DNA of 44,205 bases, taken from Pseudomonadota bacterium (GTDB lineage Bacteria; Chloroflexota; UBA6077; JAJPHF01). Positions 1 through 7,440 of this stretch are shown here, one piece after another (the first letter of the stretch is position 1; each line of letters opens with the position of its first letter). The translations under genes were made by a program, and so were the position numbers. Where the stretch lies: NCBI GenBank assembly GCA_021325365.1, contig JAJPHF010000065.1:1-44205 (forward strand), written 5' to 3'. The notes below the pieces were generated by a model. It worked only from the letters and a program-made list of their open reading frames with translations, was not told the origin of the DNA and made no database searches.

Positions 1-774
1 CACGAGAACGCCGAGCGCTGGCTGCTGACGTACGCGGACCTGATCACGCTGCTGATGGTGTTCTTCGTGGTGATGTACTCGCTGGGCCGCGCCGACGTGG
101 CGAAGTTCGCGCGCTTGCAGGCCGCACTCCAGCGGGCGTTCAACGTCGAGGTGCTGAAGGGCAGCGTGCCGACCAGCCTGAAGGGCGAGGACGGCGCGGG
201 CGACCCCAGCTCGATCCTGGACGGCGGCTCGTCGCTACCGCAGGAGGCGGCGGATAGCCAGCTCATCGGCACGGTGGAGGACCTGCGCCGGGCGCTGAAC
301 CAGCTGCCCCCGCCCGTGCAGGCGCGGGCGCAAGTGGACGTCGGCACGACCGCCGACGGCGTGGTGATCAGCCTGGCGGGGAACGTGCTGTTCGACTCGG
401 GAAAGGCCGACCTGCGGCCGGAGGGCCTGAAGCTGCTGGACACGCTGGCGAATCGGCTGCGGGTCATGCCGAATGACCTGCGCATCGAGGGACACACGGA
501 CGACACGCCGATCAGCACGCCGCTGTATCCGTCGAACTGGGAGCTGTCGGCGGCGCGGGCGACGAGCGTGGCGCGCTACCTGAGCGAGCGCGGCGGCATC
601 GCGCCGGCGCGGCTGACGGCGGCCGGCTACGGCGAGTTTCGGCCGGCGGCGCCGAACACGACGCGCGAGGGGCGCGCGCGCAACCGCCGCGTGGACATCG
701 TGATCCTGAACGCGCCCGCGTCGGCCACCACGGCCGGCAGCGGAGCCTTGGCCCAGCCCGGAGGACTCCATTGA
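1..774 (+). CDS. motB: MotB, flagellar stator protein (5' truncated by window edge)
   Basis: MotB forms the proton- or sodium-driven stator with MotA and anchors it to peptidoglycan. The frame is open from base 1, so the start lies upstream. The first residues read HENAERWLLTYADLITLL, the usual MotB membrane segment; the Asp at bases 37-39 is the conserved ion-binding residue. A Gly/Ser-rich linker follows. The C-terminal half is an OmpA-type peptidoglycan-binding domain, with LFDSGKADL, IEGHTDDTP, ARATSVARYL and NRRVDI. A Pro/Ala-rich tail ends the protein. Its TGA overlaps the TTG start of fliL, suggesting translational coupling. motA is presumably just upstream. Confidence 0.95.
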   Translation, partial: HENAERWLLTYADLITLLMVFFVVMYSLGRADVAKFARLQAALQRAFNVEVLKGSVPTSLKGEDGAGDPSSILDGGSSLPQEAADSQLIGTVEDLRRALNQLPPPVQARAQVDVGTTADGVVISLAGNVLFDSGKADLRPEGLKLLDTLANRLRVMPNDLRIEGHTDDTPISTPLYPSNWELSAARATSVARYLSERGGIAPARLTAAGYGEFRPAAPNTTREGRARNRRVDIVILNAPASATTAGSGALAQPGGLH

Positions 775-1256
775 AGAAGCTGCTGTTCCCGATCTTGCTG
801 GTCGTCGGGGGGCTCGCCCTGGGGGCTGGCGGGTTCTTCGGCGCGTCGAAGGTGCTGGGCAAGGGGGAGACGGCCGCGCCGCCGTGGAACCCGCAGCCGG
901 GCGACGGGATTGGCTACGTCACGAAGGAGCGGGTGGTGAACCTGGCCGACCCGGGGGCGATGCGCTACTTGAAGACGACGGTCGTCATCGAGCTGGCGTC
1001 GTCGGCGAAGAAGGGGCCGGCGCCGAAGGGCGAGGAGTACAAGAAGGCCCAGGACGAGCTGGCGAAGGAGCTGAAGGGCAAGGCGGCCATCGTGGACGAC
1101 ACGATCAACACTTTGCTCGGCTCGAAGACGAGCGCCGAGCTAACCCGGCCCGACGGGCGCGAGCACCTGAAGGACGAGCTGAAAGAGCGGCTCCAGGAGC
1201 CGCTGGACGAGTACAAGATCCTGGCGATCTACTTTACCGACTTCATCATTCAATAA
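771..1256 (+). CDS. fliL: FliL, basal-body/stator-associated membrane protein
   Basis: FliL is a single-pass membrane protein that surrounds the stator and supports torque generation. The 161-residue product has an N-terminal membrane segment (about residues 4-25, LFPILLVVGGLALGAGGFF), then a periplasmic-type FliL domain. It ends in the family signature YKILAIYFTDFIIQ, like the usual VxxVYFTxFVIQ tail. The start is TTG at 771, chosen because TTGA overlaps the motB stop. fliM follows after 18 bases, as in many flagellar operons. Confidence 0.92.
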   Translation: MKKLLFPILLVVGGLALGAGGFFGASKVLGKGETAAPPWNPQPGDGIGYVTKERVVNLADPGAMRYLKTTVVIELASSAKKGPAPKGEEYKKAQDELAKELKGKAAIVDDTINTLLGSKTSAELTRPDGREHLKDELKERLQEPLDEYKILAIYFTDFIIQ

Positions 1257-1274
1257 CCGCCACGGCGAGCGAAG

Positions 1275-2267
1275 ATGAGCGACAAGCTGCTCTCCCAACA
1301 AGAGATCGAGGCGCTCATGTCGAGCCTGACCGTCGAGCCGGACGAGCCGGCGGCGGCCACGGCGACGGATGCCTATCACGCGGTCGCGTCGCGGCCGGTG
1401 AAGCTGTACGACTTCCGCCGGCCGGACAAGTTCTCGAAGGAGCACCTGCGCGCGCTGCGGATCACCCACGAGTCGTTCGCGCGGGGGCTGGCCTCGGCGC
1501 TGGCGTCGTACCTGCGCAGCGCAATCCAGATCCGGCTGACGATGGTGGAGCAGGCGACCTACGACGAGTACATCCGGTCGTTGCCCACGCCGACGGTGAT
1601 GTACGTCGTCTCGCCGCAGCCGCTGCCGGGGAACATGGTGATCGAGATGAACCTGCCGGTGGCGCGGGTGATCCTCGACCGCCTGCTGGGCGGCAGCGGC
1701 TCGGCGCAGAGCGCCAGCGGCGAGATGACCGAGATCGAGATGGCGCTCCTGAAAACGGTGGGCGGGCTGCTGATCAGCAACCTGCGCGACGCCTGGAGCA
1801 ACGTGGCGAGCCTGCAGCCCACCGTGCAGGAGCCGACGCTCAGCCCCGAGTTCGTGCAGGTGACGCTGCCCACCGAGACGACGGTCATGCTGGTATTCGA
1901 GATCAGCCTGTTCCAGACGACGGGCACGCTCAGCCTGTGCATCCCGCACCCGGTCTTGCAGCCGGTGATGGAGAGCCTGACGTCGCAGGTGTGGTCGGCG
2001 GGCGCGGCGCGCCCGGAGACGGCGGAGCCGACGCTGACGCGTCCCGAGCGGCTGAACCCGGTGGCGCTGCCGCTCACCGTCGAGCTGGGCAGCGTGGGGC
2101 TGAGCCTCCGCGACCTGCTGGCGCTGACGGAGGGGCAGGTCATCAAGCTGGACACCCCCGCCAACGGCAGCCTGGCCGTGCGCGTGGGGCAGCACGTGAA
2201 GTTCAACGCGCGCCCCGGGCTGGCCGGGAAGAACCTCGCCGTGCAGATCACGGGGGTGCGTGGCTAA
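1275..2267 (+). CDS. fliM: FliM, flagellar motor switch protein
   Basis: FliM is the middle component of the C-ring; it binds CheY-P and links FliG to FliN. The 330-residue product begins with the CheY-binding peptide (LLSQQEIEALMSSL, residues 5-18). The CheC-like middle domain includes the LLGGSGSAQ turn, and a FliN-like (SpoA) domain occupies the last 80 residues (VELGSVGLSLRDLLALTEGQ). The ATG at 1275 has a purine-rich Shine-Dalgarno stretch just upstream. The TAA stop lies in the first bases of a 75-bp palindromic repeat (2264-2338), so the last codons may have been set by repeat insertion. Confidence 0.96.
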   Translation: MSDKLLSQQEIEALMSSLTVEPDEPAAATATDAYHAVASRPVKLYDFRRPDKFSKEHLRALRITHESFARGLASALASYLRSAIQIRLTMVEQATYDEYIRSLPTPTVMYVVSPQPLPGNMVIEMNLPVARVILDRLLGGSGSAQSASGEMTEIEMALLKTVGGLLISNLRDAWSNVASLQPTVQEPTLSPEFVQVTLPTETTVMLVFEISLFQTTGTLSLCIPHPVLQPVMESLTSQVWSAGAARPETAEPTLTRPERLNPVALPLTVELGSVGLSLRDLLALTEGQVIKLDTPANGSLAVRVGQHVKFNARPGLAGKNLAVQITGVRG

Positions 2268-2338
2268 GCACTCGGCCAGGGATAGCGTGTAGGTTTGGCG
2301 AAGCCAGACATGCACACCCACCTGGGCCGTCCGCTTAG
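2264..2338. repeat. 75-bp palindromic interspersed repeat, copy 1
   Basis: This imperfect palindrome has ends CTAAGC and GCTTAG and a central hairpin GTTTGGC-GAA-GCCAGAC. It matches, ungapped at about 59 of 75 positions, the reverse complement of 39842-39916. It lies between fliM and fliN and contains the fliM stop codon. It resembles a REP or MITE-type element; no transposase is nearby. The rest of the fliM-fliN gap (2339-2421) shows only an ordinary leader before fliN. Confidence 0.8.
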
Positions 2339-2421
2339 GGGCAGACGATGCTACATTCCTAGAGGGTGGTCGTACTCATCCGGTAGCAATTCATGACGGA
2401 CGAGGGACGAGGGGAGCGGCG

Positions 2422-2862
2422 ATGGCGGACGAGCAGGGACTGAGCGGCGACGAGCCGGAGCTGCTGGGCGACGAGCCGGCGGCGGTGGGCGCCGGGGCTG
2501 CCGCGGGCGCGGAGGCGTTGTTCGCGGCCGCCGCGGCGGGCGGGTCGGCGCTGGGCGCGCCCGAGTTCCGGCCGCTGGCGGGCGAGAGCGCGGCGGGCGA
2601 GGGCGCCGGGATCGACCTGCTGCTCGACGTGGCGCTGGAGGTGAGCGTCGAGCTGGGGCGCACGCGCATGACGATCGGCGAGCTGCTGGCGCTGCGGCCG
2701 GGCTCGGTGATCGAGCTGGACAAGCTGGCGGGGGAGCCGGCGGACATCCTGGTGAATGGCACGCGAATCGCGCGCGGCGAAGTCGTGGTCGTGGACGAGA
2801 AATTTGGCGTGCGGGTCCTGGAGATCGTGTCGCCGGCGAAGCGCCTGGCGACGATGGGATGA
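2422..2862 (+). CDS. fliN: FliN, flagellar motor switch protein
   Basis: FliN is the bottom C-ring component and helps dock the FliH-FliI export complex. The 146-residue product has an acidic Ala/Gly-rich N-terminal half without a recognised domain. A complete SpoA domain occupies about residues 70-146 (LDVALEVSVELGRTRM, then LRPGSVIELDKLAGEPADI, then VDEKFGVRVLEIV). There is no CheC domain, so this is FliN rather than FliY. The ATG at 2422 follows a GGGGAGCGGCG ribosome-binding region. Its TGA overlaps the fliO ATG at 2859 (ATGA). Confidence 0.93.
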   Translation: MADEQGLSGDEPELLGDEPAAVGAGAAAGAEALFAAAAAGGSALGAPEFRPLAGESAAGEGAGIDLLLDVALEVSVELGRTRMTIGELLALRPGSVIELDKLAGEPADILVNGTRIARGEVVVVDEKFGVRVLEIVSPAKRLATMG

Positions 2863-3638
2863 CGATGCGCGCACACCGCCCCGCGCTCGCCGTGCTGCTG
2901 ATCGGGCTCGCGCTGCTCGGGCGCCTCGGACTGGCGGCCCCCGTGGCCCAGGCGATGCCGGCCGCGGCTGCCGTGGCCGCGCGCCCGGCGCCGGCCGGGG
3001 TGTTGGCCCAGGCGTCCGACGACGCGGCGGTGACTAGCGAGTCGGCTACCGACGCGACCGCCCTGGAGGATCCGACGCCGGCCGGGACGACCGGCGTCGA
3101 GAGTGCGACGGCCGGCGAGGCCGCGGGCGAGGCGGCGGCCGTGGACGAGTCCCCCGCGGGTGAAGCTCCGCCCGGCGCGGCGTCGGCAGCGACTGCCGTG
3201 CCCGCGGCGCCCGCGCCTGGCGTGAGCGAGGCGCCGAACGCGCCGCCGCCGGCGCCGACTGTGCCGGCGGCGGCCCCCGCTCACCCCGCGGCGTCGGAGC
3301 CGCTTGACTTCCCCGGCGCGGCGGTGGACGTGACGCTGAAGCTGGTGGCGGTGCTCGCGCTAGCTTACGTCACGTTATGGCTGATCAAGCGCTACAGCCT
3401 GGGGGCGACGCTCGGCAAGCGGTCGGGGTCGCTCCAAGTGATCGAGTCCACCACGCTGGCGCCCAATCGCTCCATCTACCTCGTGAACGTGGAGGGGCGG
3501 CGCTTGCTGTTGGGCGTAACTAGCTCGCAGATCACGACGCTGGCGGCCTGGGACGGCGACGGCGTCCCCCAGTCCGTCCCCGCCCCGACCCCCGCGACCG
3601 CCCCAGCGGCGCTCGACGAGCCGTTCGCGGCCAAGTAG
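2859..3638 (+). CDS. fliO: FliO, export-gate assembly membrane protein
   Basis: FliO is a small bitopic membrane protein that helps assemble the FliP/FliQ/FliR export gate. The 259-residue product has an N-terminal hydrophobic signal-like segment (residues 8-32). A long Ala/Pro/Glu-rich region (about 35-148) follows, then a membrane helix near residues 156-176 (VDVTLKLVAVLALAYVTLWL). The FliO cytoplasmic domain comes last (LQVIESTTLAPNRSIYLVNV, then LLLGVTSSQI). The start is the ATG overlapping the fliN stop; a second in-frame ATG lies two codons on. The long linker is unusual, and most of the extra length over a typical FliO lies there. Confidence 0.88.
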   Translation: MTMRAHRPALAVLLIGLALLGRLGLAAPVAQAMPAAAAVAARPAPAGVLAQASDDAAVTSESATDATALEDPTPAGTTGVESATAGEAAGEAAAVDESPAGEAPPGAASAATAVPAAPAPGVSEAPNAPPPAPTVPAAAPAHPAASEPLDFPGAAVDVTLKLVAVLALAYVTLWLIKRYSLGATLGKRSGSLQVIESTTLAPNRSIYLVNVEGRRLLLGVTSSQITTLAAWDGDGVPQSVPAPTPATAPAALDEPFAAK

Positions 3639-4024
3639 CCCGCGGCGGTCCAGGTGCCGATAGCGCTTCCGCGGTCCATGCTGAGCCCCCCGCGGAGCCA
3701 TCGTGGCGTCCGCGAGTCCGGGTCCAACTATGGTGCGGGGCAGCCTATGCTCGTCGCCCTCCGCTCCTTGCGGTGGAAGTCAGACAGTCTCCCGTCGAAA
3801 GCGGTCTGGCCTCGCGCAGCTTTCAGGTTCATCGAGCCGCTCGCGCCGCCGGGTGGCGAGGGACAACCCCCCGTCCTACCCTACATCTCCTCGTCGCCGG
3901 CTCAGACGCCGGGCACACCACGGCGAGACGCCGCCGAGGACGCCGTCCGGGGCAGGGGATGAGGGTACCGAGGTACCGGCCGCGTTGGGCCTTTCGGCAG
4001 GGACGGTCGGGCCCCTAGCGTCTG
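3639..4024. other. Intergenic stretch between fliO and fliP, no gene seen
   Basis: Short open frames occur here but have no start context, family resemblance or coupling to neighbours. A small inverted repeat GGTACC-GA-GGTACC lies near 3964-3977. A GCCGATAG box at 3656-3663 resembles a sigma-28 -10 element but lacks a proper -35. Nothing else is supported. Confidence 0.5.
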
Positions 4025-4052
4025 TTGGCAACGGCCCGGCCGGCCGTACGAT
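4025..4052 (+). promoter_or_regulatory. Possible sigma-A promoter before fliP
   Basis: TTGGCA at 4025-4030 and TACGAT at 4047-4052 are separated by 16 bases. They match 5/6 and 4/6 of the housekeeping consensus. Transcription would start about 15-30 bases before fliP. This fits the 435-bp gap that breaks the otherwise tight fliL-to-flhA run. Sequence match only. Confidence 0.4.
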
Positions 4053-4085
4053 TGCTGTGACCCTGCGAGAGAGATGGGACACAGC

Positions 4086-4907
4086 ATGCGACAGCAATCA
4101 CGGCCCGCTCCCCCGACCCGTCCCGTGGCTTCGACGACGGCGGCCCACAGTGGCGGCCACCCGCGCCGGCTCGGCACCGCGCTCGGGCTGGCGCTGCTCG
4201 CCGTGCTCGCCGGGGGCTGCACGAGCGCGCAGCAGGGCCTGCCGTCGGTGCAGGTGCAGATGGGTAGCGGCCAGGGCGACCAGGCCACGATGGGCGTGCA
4301 GCTCCTGCTGCTGCTCACCGTGCTCAGCCTCGTGCCGGCCGTGCTGATGATGGTCACCTCGTTCGTGCGCATTGCCATCGTGCTGTCGTTTGCGCGCAGC
4401 GCGATCGGCGTGGCGCAGATGCCGCCGAACCAGATCTTGCTGGGCCTGGCGCTCTTCCTGACGGTGTTCGTGATGGCGCCGGTGTGGACGACGATCAACG
4501 ACCAGGCGGTACAGCCGTACCTGCGCAACGAGGTCACGCTGGACCAGGCGTACCAGCGCGCGGAGCAGCCGCTGCGCGCGTTCATGCTGCGGCAGACGCG
4601 CGAGAAGGACCTGGCGCTGTTCGTGAACCTGGGCAACCTGCCGCAGCCGGACACCGAGGCGGACATCCCGACCTACGCGCTGATTCCGTCGTTCATGATC
4701 AGCGAGCTGAAGACCTCGTTCCAGATGGGCTTCATCATCCTGCTGCCGTTCCTCGTGATCGACATGGTCGTGTCGAGCACGCTGATGGCAATGGGCATGA
4801 TGATGCTGCCGCCGGCGACGATCTCGCTGCCGTTCAAGGTGCTGCTGTTCGTGATGGCGGATGGCTGGCACCTGATCGTGAAGTCGCTGGTCACCAGCTT
4901 TATGTAG
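4086..4907 (+). CDS. fliP: FliP, flagellar export-gate protein with lipobox-like signal
   Basis: FliP forms, with FliQ and FliR, the helical gate of the flagellar type III export apparatus. The C-terminal 220 residues are typical: LTSFVRI-like MVTSFVRIAIVLSFARSAIG, MPPNQILLGLALFLTVFVM, IPSFMISELKTSFQMGF, and the hydrophobic end MMMLPPATISLPFKVLLF. The N-terminus is an arginine-containing leader, a hydrophobic core and LAGGC (Cys about residue 45), a classical lipobox-like pattern, then a Gly/Gln-rich linker. The ATG at 4086 is preferred; ATG 4074 is in frame but sits directly on the purine run. fliQ follows after a G-rich hairpin island. Confidence 0.94.
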   Translation: MRQQSRPAPPTRPVASTTAAHSGGHPRRLGTALGLALLAVLAGGCTSAQQGLPSVQVQMGSGQGDQATMGVQLLLLLTVLSLVPAVLMMVTSFVRIAIVLSFARSAIGVAQMPPNQILLGLALFLTVFVMAPVWTTINDQAVQPYLRNEVTLDQAYQRAEQPLRAFMLRQTREKDLALFVNLGNLPQPDTEADIPTYALIPSFMISELKTSFQMGFIILLPFLVIDMVVSSTLMAMGMMMLPPATISLPFKVLLFVMADGWHLIVKSLVTSFM

Positions 4908-4923
4908 TCCAACGGCGGGTGGC

Positions 4924-5015
4924 TGTGGGGGGCACCCCCACACCCCCGGGACTAAGAGGAAACGAGGGGATGTGGGGGGACACCCCCCACATCCCCCGCC
5001 AGGGGACACCCCTGG
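4924..5015. repeat. Island of three G-rich hairpins with ACA/GCA triloops
   Basis: There are three consecutive perfect hairpins: 4924-4942 (8-bp stem, loop GCA), 4966-4996 (14-bp stem, loop ACA) and 4999-5015 (7-bp stem, loop ACA). The stems are runs of G paired with runs of C around GTGGGG-type sequence. The same layout, including the purine-rich spacer between the first two hairpins, recurs at 6105-6169 before flhB. The island fills the fliP-fliQ gap and may act as a repeat element or RNA processing/attenuation site. Confidence 0.75.
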
Positions 5016-5039
5016 ACCCCGGGAGCGGAGAGTGCGGCG

Positions 5040-5309
5040 ATGACGGAGATGGGGGCGCTGGAGCTGGGGCGCGACGCGCTGATGATGACGCTGCTGCTGT
5101 CGGCGCCGGTGCTGCTGGCGGCGCTCGTGGTCGGGCTGGTGGTGAGCATCGTGCAGGCGCTGACGCAGATCAACGAGTCGACGCTGAGCTTCGTGCCGAA
5201 GATCCTGGCGGTGTTCGGCGCGCTGGCGATCACCGGCGGCTGGCTGATGAGCACGATGCTGGGCTACACGGTGGGGCTGTTCAACTCGCTCCCCCAGATG
5301 GTGCGGTAG
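5040..5309 (+). CDS. fliQ: FliQ, flagellar export-gate protein
   Basis: FliQ is a two-helix membrane subunit of the export gate. The 89-residue product has normal family length. Its two hydrophobic segments (about residues 15-38 and 52-74) flank the conserved loop VVSIVQALTQINESTLSFVP, and it ends in a short amphipathic tail. The ATG at 5040 follows a GGAGAGTGCGGCG leader directly after the hairpin island. fliR starts 13 bases downstream. Confidence 0.96.
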   Translation: MTEMGALELGRDALMMTLLLSAPVLLAALVVGLVVSIVQALTQINESTLSFVPKILAVFGALAITGGWLMSTMLGYTVGLFNSLPQMVR

Positions 5310-5322
5310 GCGGAGCGCGGAC

Positions 5323-6096
5323 GTGACGGACACGGTACAGCTCGTGAACTTCTCGGGGGCGTACTTCAGCCGGCTGCTGCTCGCGGCGGTGCGCGTCCTG
5401 GCCGCGATCGGCATCAACCCGCTGCTCGGCTCGGCGCGCGTGCCGCTGCCCGGCCGCATCGGGCTCGGGCTGTTCATCACGCTGGTGCTGTTCCCGCCCG
5501 GCGGACCGGGGGCGAACGAGCCGGTGGCGATCGGGCCGGGTGAGATCGCGGGCGAGCTGCTGGTGGGCCTGCTGGCCGGGTTCGCGGTCACGCTGATCTT
5601 CGCGACGGTCCAGTTCGCGGCGTCGCTGATCGGCGTGCAGGGCGGTTTCGGCTTCGGCGCGACGATCGACCCGCATGCCGACCTGGGCCAGAAGACGCTG
5701 GAGCAATTCTTCACCACGTTCGCGATGGTGATCTTCCTGCAGATCAACGGCCATCACCTGTTCCTGGCCGGGCTGTACGAGCTGTTCGGCGCGGTGCCGC
5801 TGGGCGGCGCGACGCTGGCGGGCGGCACCGTCGAGCAGCTCACGGCGCTGACCGCGGCGCTGTTCGGGGCGGCGGTAAAGATGGCGCTGCCGGTGATCGC
5901 GGCGCTGCTGCTGGCCGACCTGGGGCTGGCGGTGCTGGCGCGGGTGGCGCCACAGCTCAACCTGTTCGCGATCGGGCTGCCGGCGAAGATCCTGATCGGG
6001 CTGGGCGCGCTGGTGGTGGCGCTGCCGGTGATCCTGCCGCGGCTAGAGGCGCTGATTCACGCGCTGCCGCAGGCGATGTTGAGTTTGGCGGGGTAA
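5323..6096 (+). CDS. fliR: FliR, flagellar export-gate protein
   Basis: FliR caps the FliP-FliQ export gate. The 257-residue product is a normal-length polytopic membrane protein. FliR features include RVLAAIGINPLLGSARVP, GRIGLGLFITLVLFP, the GxxxA-rich segment AGELLVGLLAGFAVTLIFA, and QLNLFAIGLPAKILIGL. The GTG at 5323 follows GGAGCGCGGAC. The stop at 6096 leads into a second island of repeat hairpins before flhB. Confidence 0.95.
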   Translation: MTDTVQLVNFSGAYFSRLLLAAVRVLAAIGINPLLGSARVPLPGRIGLGLFITLVLFPPGGPGANEPVAIGPGEIAGELLVGLLAGFAVTLIFATVQFAASLIGVQGGFGFGATIDPHADLGQKTLEQFFTTFAMVIFLQINGHHLFLAGLYELFGAVPLGGATLAGGTVEQLTALTAALFGAAVKMALPVIAALLLADLGLAVLARVAPQLNLFAIGLPAKILIGLGALVVALPVILPRLEALIHALPQAMLSLAG

Positions 6097-6104
6097 GAGG
6101 GGGA

Positions 6105-6169
6105 GTGGGGGACACCCCCACCCCCCCGGAAAGAGGAAGAGGAGGGGTAGGTGGGGGGACACCCCCCAC
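6105..6169. repeat. Second G-rich triloop hairpin island (fliR-flhB gap)
   Basis: Hairpins lie at 6105-6121 (GTGGGGG, loop ACA, CCCCCAC) and 6151-6169 (GTGGGGGG, loop ACA, CCCCCCAC). They are separated by an AAGAGGAAGAGGAGGGG spacer that resembles the spacer in the island at 4924-5015. A further loose G-rich/C-rich inverted stretch continues to about 6290, just before the flhB ribosome-binding site. Confidence 0.7.
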
Positions 6170-6184
6170 GCCCCCCGGCCGGGT

Positions 6185-6210
6185 GTGGCGCGGCATACTG
6201 CGAGCGCCAC
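6185..6210. repeat. 26-bp hairpin repeat, copy A
   Basis: GTGGCGC and GCGCCAC form a 7-bp stem around a 12-base loop containing CATACTGC. A 26-bp sequence differing at three positions lies at 25213-25238 after the sortase gene. Both copies sit in intergenic repeat clusters, so this looks like a second small repeat family. Confidence 0.6.
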
Positions 6211-6301
6211 TCCCCCTGCACCCCCGGGGACGACGCGGGGAGGGCGTAGGCCCCCGGTAGGGGAGCGGCCCTGCACCCCTGGGACGAGGTTAGGAGGGGA
6301 C

Positions 6302-7369
6302 GTGGCGGCTGGCGAGCGTACCGAGGCGGCGACCCCCCGGCGGCTCAAGGAGCTGCGGGACAAGGGGCGCGTCGTCCGCAGCGCCGACCTGGCGATGGCC
6401 GGGGGGCTGCTGGCGGGGTTCGTGGTGCTGCAGAGCTTCGGCGGCGCCGCGGCGGCCGAACTGCGGGGCGAGATGGAGCGCCAGTTCAGCACGCTGCTGC
6501 GGCCGGACTTCACGGATGCCGCGCTCGCTGATCTGTGGCTGAACACCGGGATGCTGTTCTTCCGGATCATCGCGCCGCTGGTGGCGCTGACGGTCGTGGG
6601 CGTGGTGCTGAACGTCGGGCAGACGGGGCTAGCGCTGAGCGGCCGCGGGCTGACGCCGCAGTTCAGCCGCCTGAACCCGCTGGCCGCGGTGCAGCGGCTG
6701 TTCTCGCTCCACGGCCTGGTCGAGCTGGGCAAGACGCTGCTGAAGGCGGGGCTCGTGGCGTTCGTGCTCTACCAGGTCTATACGGAGAGCGTGCCGGAGC
6801 TGGCGATGCTCGCGGCCGGCGACCTGCGGGCGACGGCACCGCAGCTCGCGGCGCTGGCGATGCGGGTGGGGCTGACGGCGGGCGCGGTGCTGCTCGGGCT
6901 GGGCATCCTGGACTACGGCTACCAGCGCTGGGACTTCATCCGCAGCAGCCGCATGTCGAAGGACGAGATCCGCGAGGAGCTGAAGCAGACGGAAGGCGAC
7001 CCCAAGATCAAGGGCCGCATCCGGCAGCTCCAGCGCAAGCTGGCGCGGCGCCGCATGATGCAGGAGGTGCCCAAGGCCGACGTGGTCGTCACGAACCCCA
7101 CGCACCTGGCCGTTGCGCTAGCGTACCGGCCGGGCGAGATGGGCGCGCCGCGCGTGGTGGCCAAGGGCGCCGACGCGGTGGCGCAGCGGATCAAGGAGAT
7201 CGCCCGCGCGCACGACGTGCCGGTGCTGGAGGACAAGCCGCTGGCCCGCGCGCTGTACGCGGCGGTCGAGATCGGCACCGAGATTCCCATTGAGCTGTTC
7301 CAGGCGGTGGCCGAGGTGCTGGCGTACATCTACGCCCTCAAGGGCAAGGGGGTAGGGGCTAGGGGATAG
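6302..7369 (+). CDS. flhB: FlhB, export-gate substrate-specificity switch
   Basis: FlhB wraps the export gate and switches export from rod/hook to filament substrates through self-cleavage. The 355-residue product starts with the family signature ERTEAATPRRLKELRDKG and has four membrane segments. The cytoplasmic domain carries the autocleavage site NPTH (residues 265-268) in VVVTNPTHLAVAL. The GTG at 6302 is chosen because a strong AGGAGGGG lies upstream; the frame is open earlier but without such a site. The final residues and the TAG stop lie inside a GGGGATAGGG-type repeat. Confidence 0.95.
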   Translation: MAAGERTEAATPRRLKELRDKGRVVRSADLAMAGGLLAGFVVLQSFGGAAAAELRGEMERQFSTLLRPDFTDAALADLWLNTGMLFFRIIAPLVALTVVGVVLNVGQTGLALSGRGLTPQFSRLNPLAAVQRLFSLHGLVELGKTLLKAGLVAFVLYQVYTESVPELAMLAAGDLRATAPQLAALAMRVGLTAGAVLLGLGILDYGYQRWDFIRSSRMSKDEIREELKQTEGDPKIKGRIRQLQRKLARRRMMQEVPKADVVVTNPTHLAVALAYRPGEMGAPRVVAKGADAVAQRIKEIARAHDVPVLEDKPLARALYAAVEIGTEIPIELFQAVAEVLAYIYALKGKGVGARG

Positions 7370-7429
7370 GGAGTAGGGGACGGAGAGATGCTTCCGACCC
7401 CTATCCTCTATTCCCTACCACCTAGCCCC
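7355..7429. repeat. GGGGATAGGG-type inverted repeat between flhB and flhA
   Basis: The left arm GGGGCTAGGGGATAGGG (from 7355) pairs imperfectly with the C-rich right arm ending CCTAGCCCC at 7421-7429. A small inner CGGA/TCCG stem lies at 7381-7396. The flhB stop codon is in the left arm, and the flhA ribosome-binding site begins directly after the right arm. A similar element lies at 10469-10546. Confidence 0.7.
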
Positions 7430-7440
7430 TGGGAGATGAC

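Noticed and set aside
3656..3663. GCCGATAG after fliO as a sigma-28 promoter for fliP
   Set aside because: The -35 (TAGC with 16-base spacing) is poor and the distance to fliP is over 400 bases.
3989..4012. CCTTTCGGCAGGGAC similarity to a stretch near 13698
   Set aside because: The match is short and GC-rich; chance cannot be excluded without a genome-wide search.
3703..4347. Open frames in the fliO-fliP gap that run into fliP
   Set aside because: Arg/Pro/Ser-rich translations, no ribosome-binding site, and overlap with fliP in another frame.
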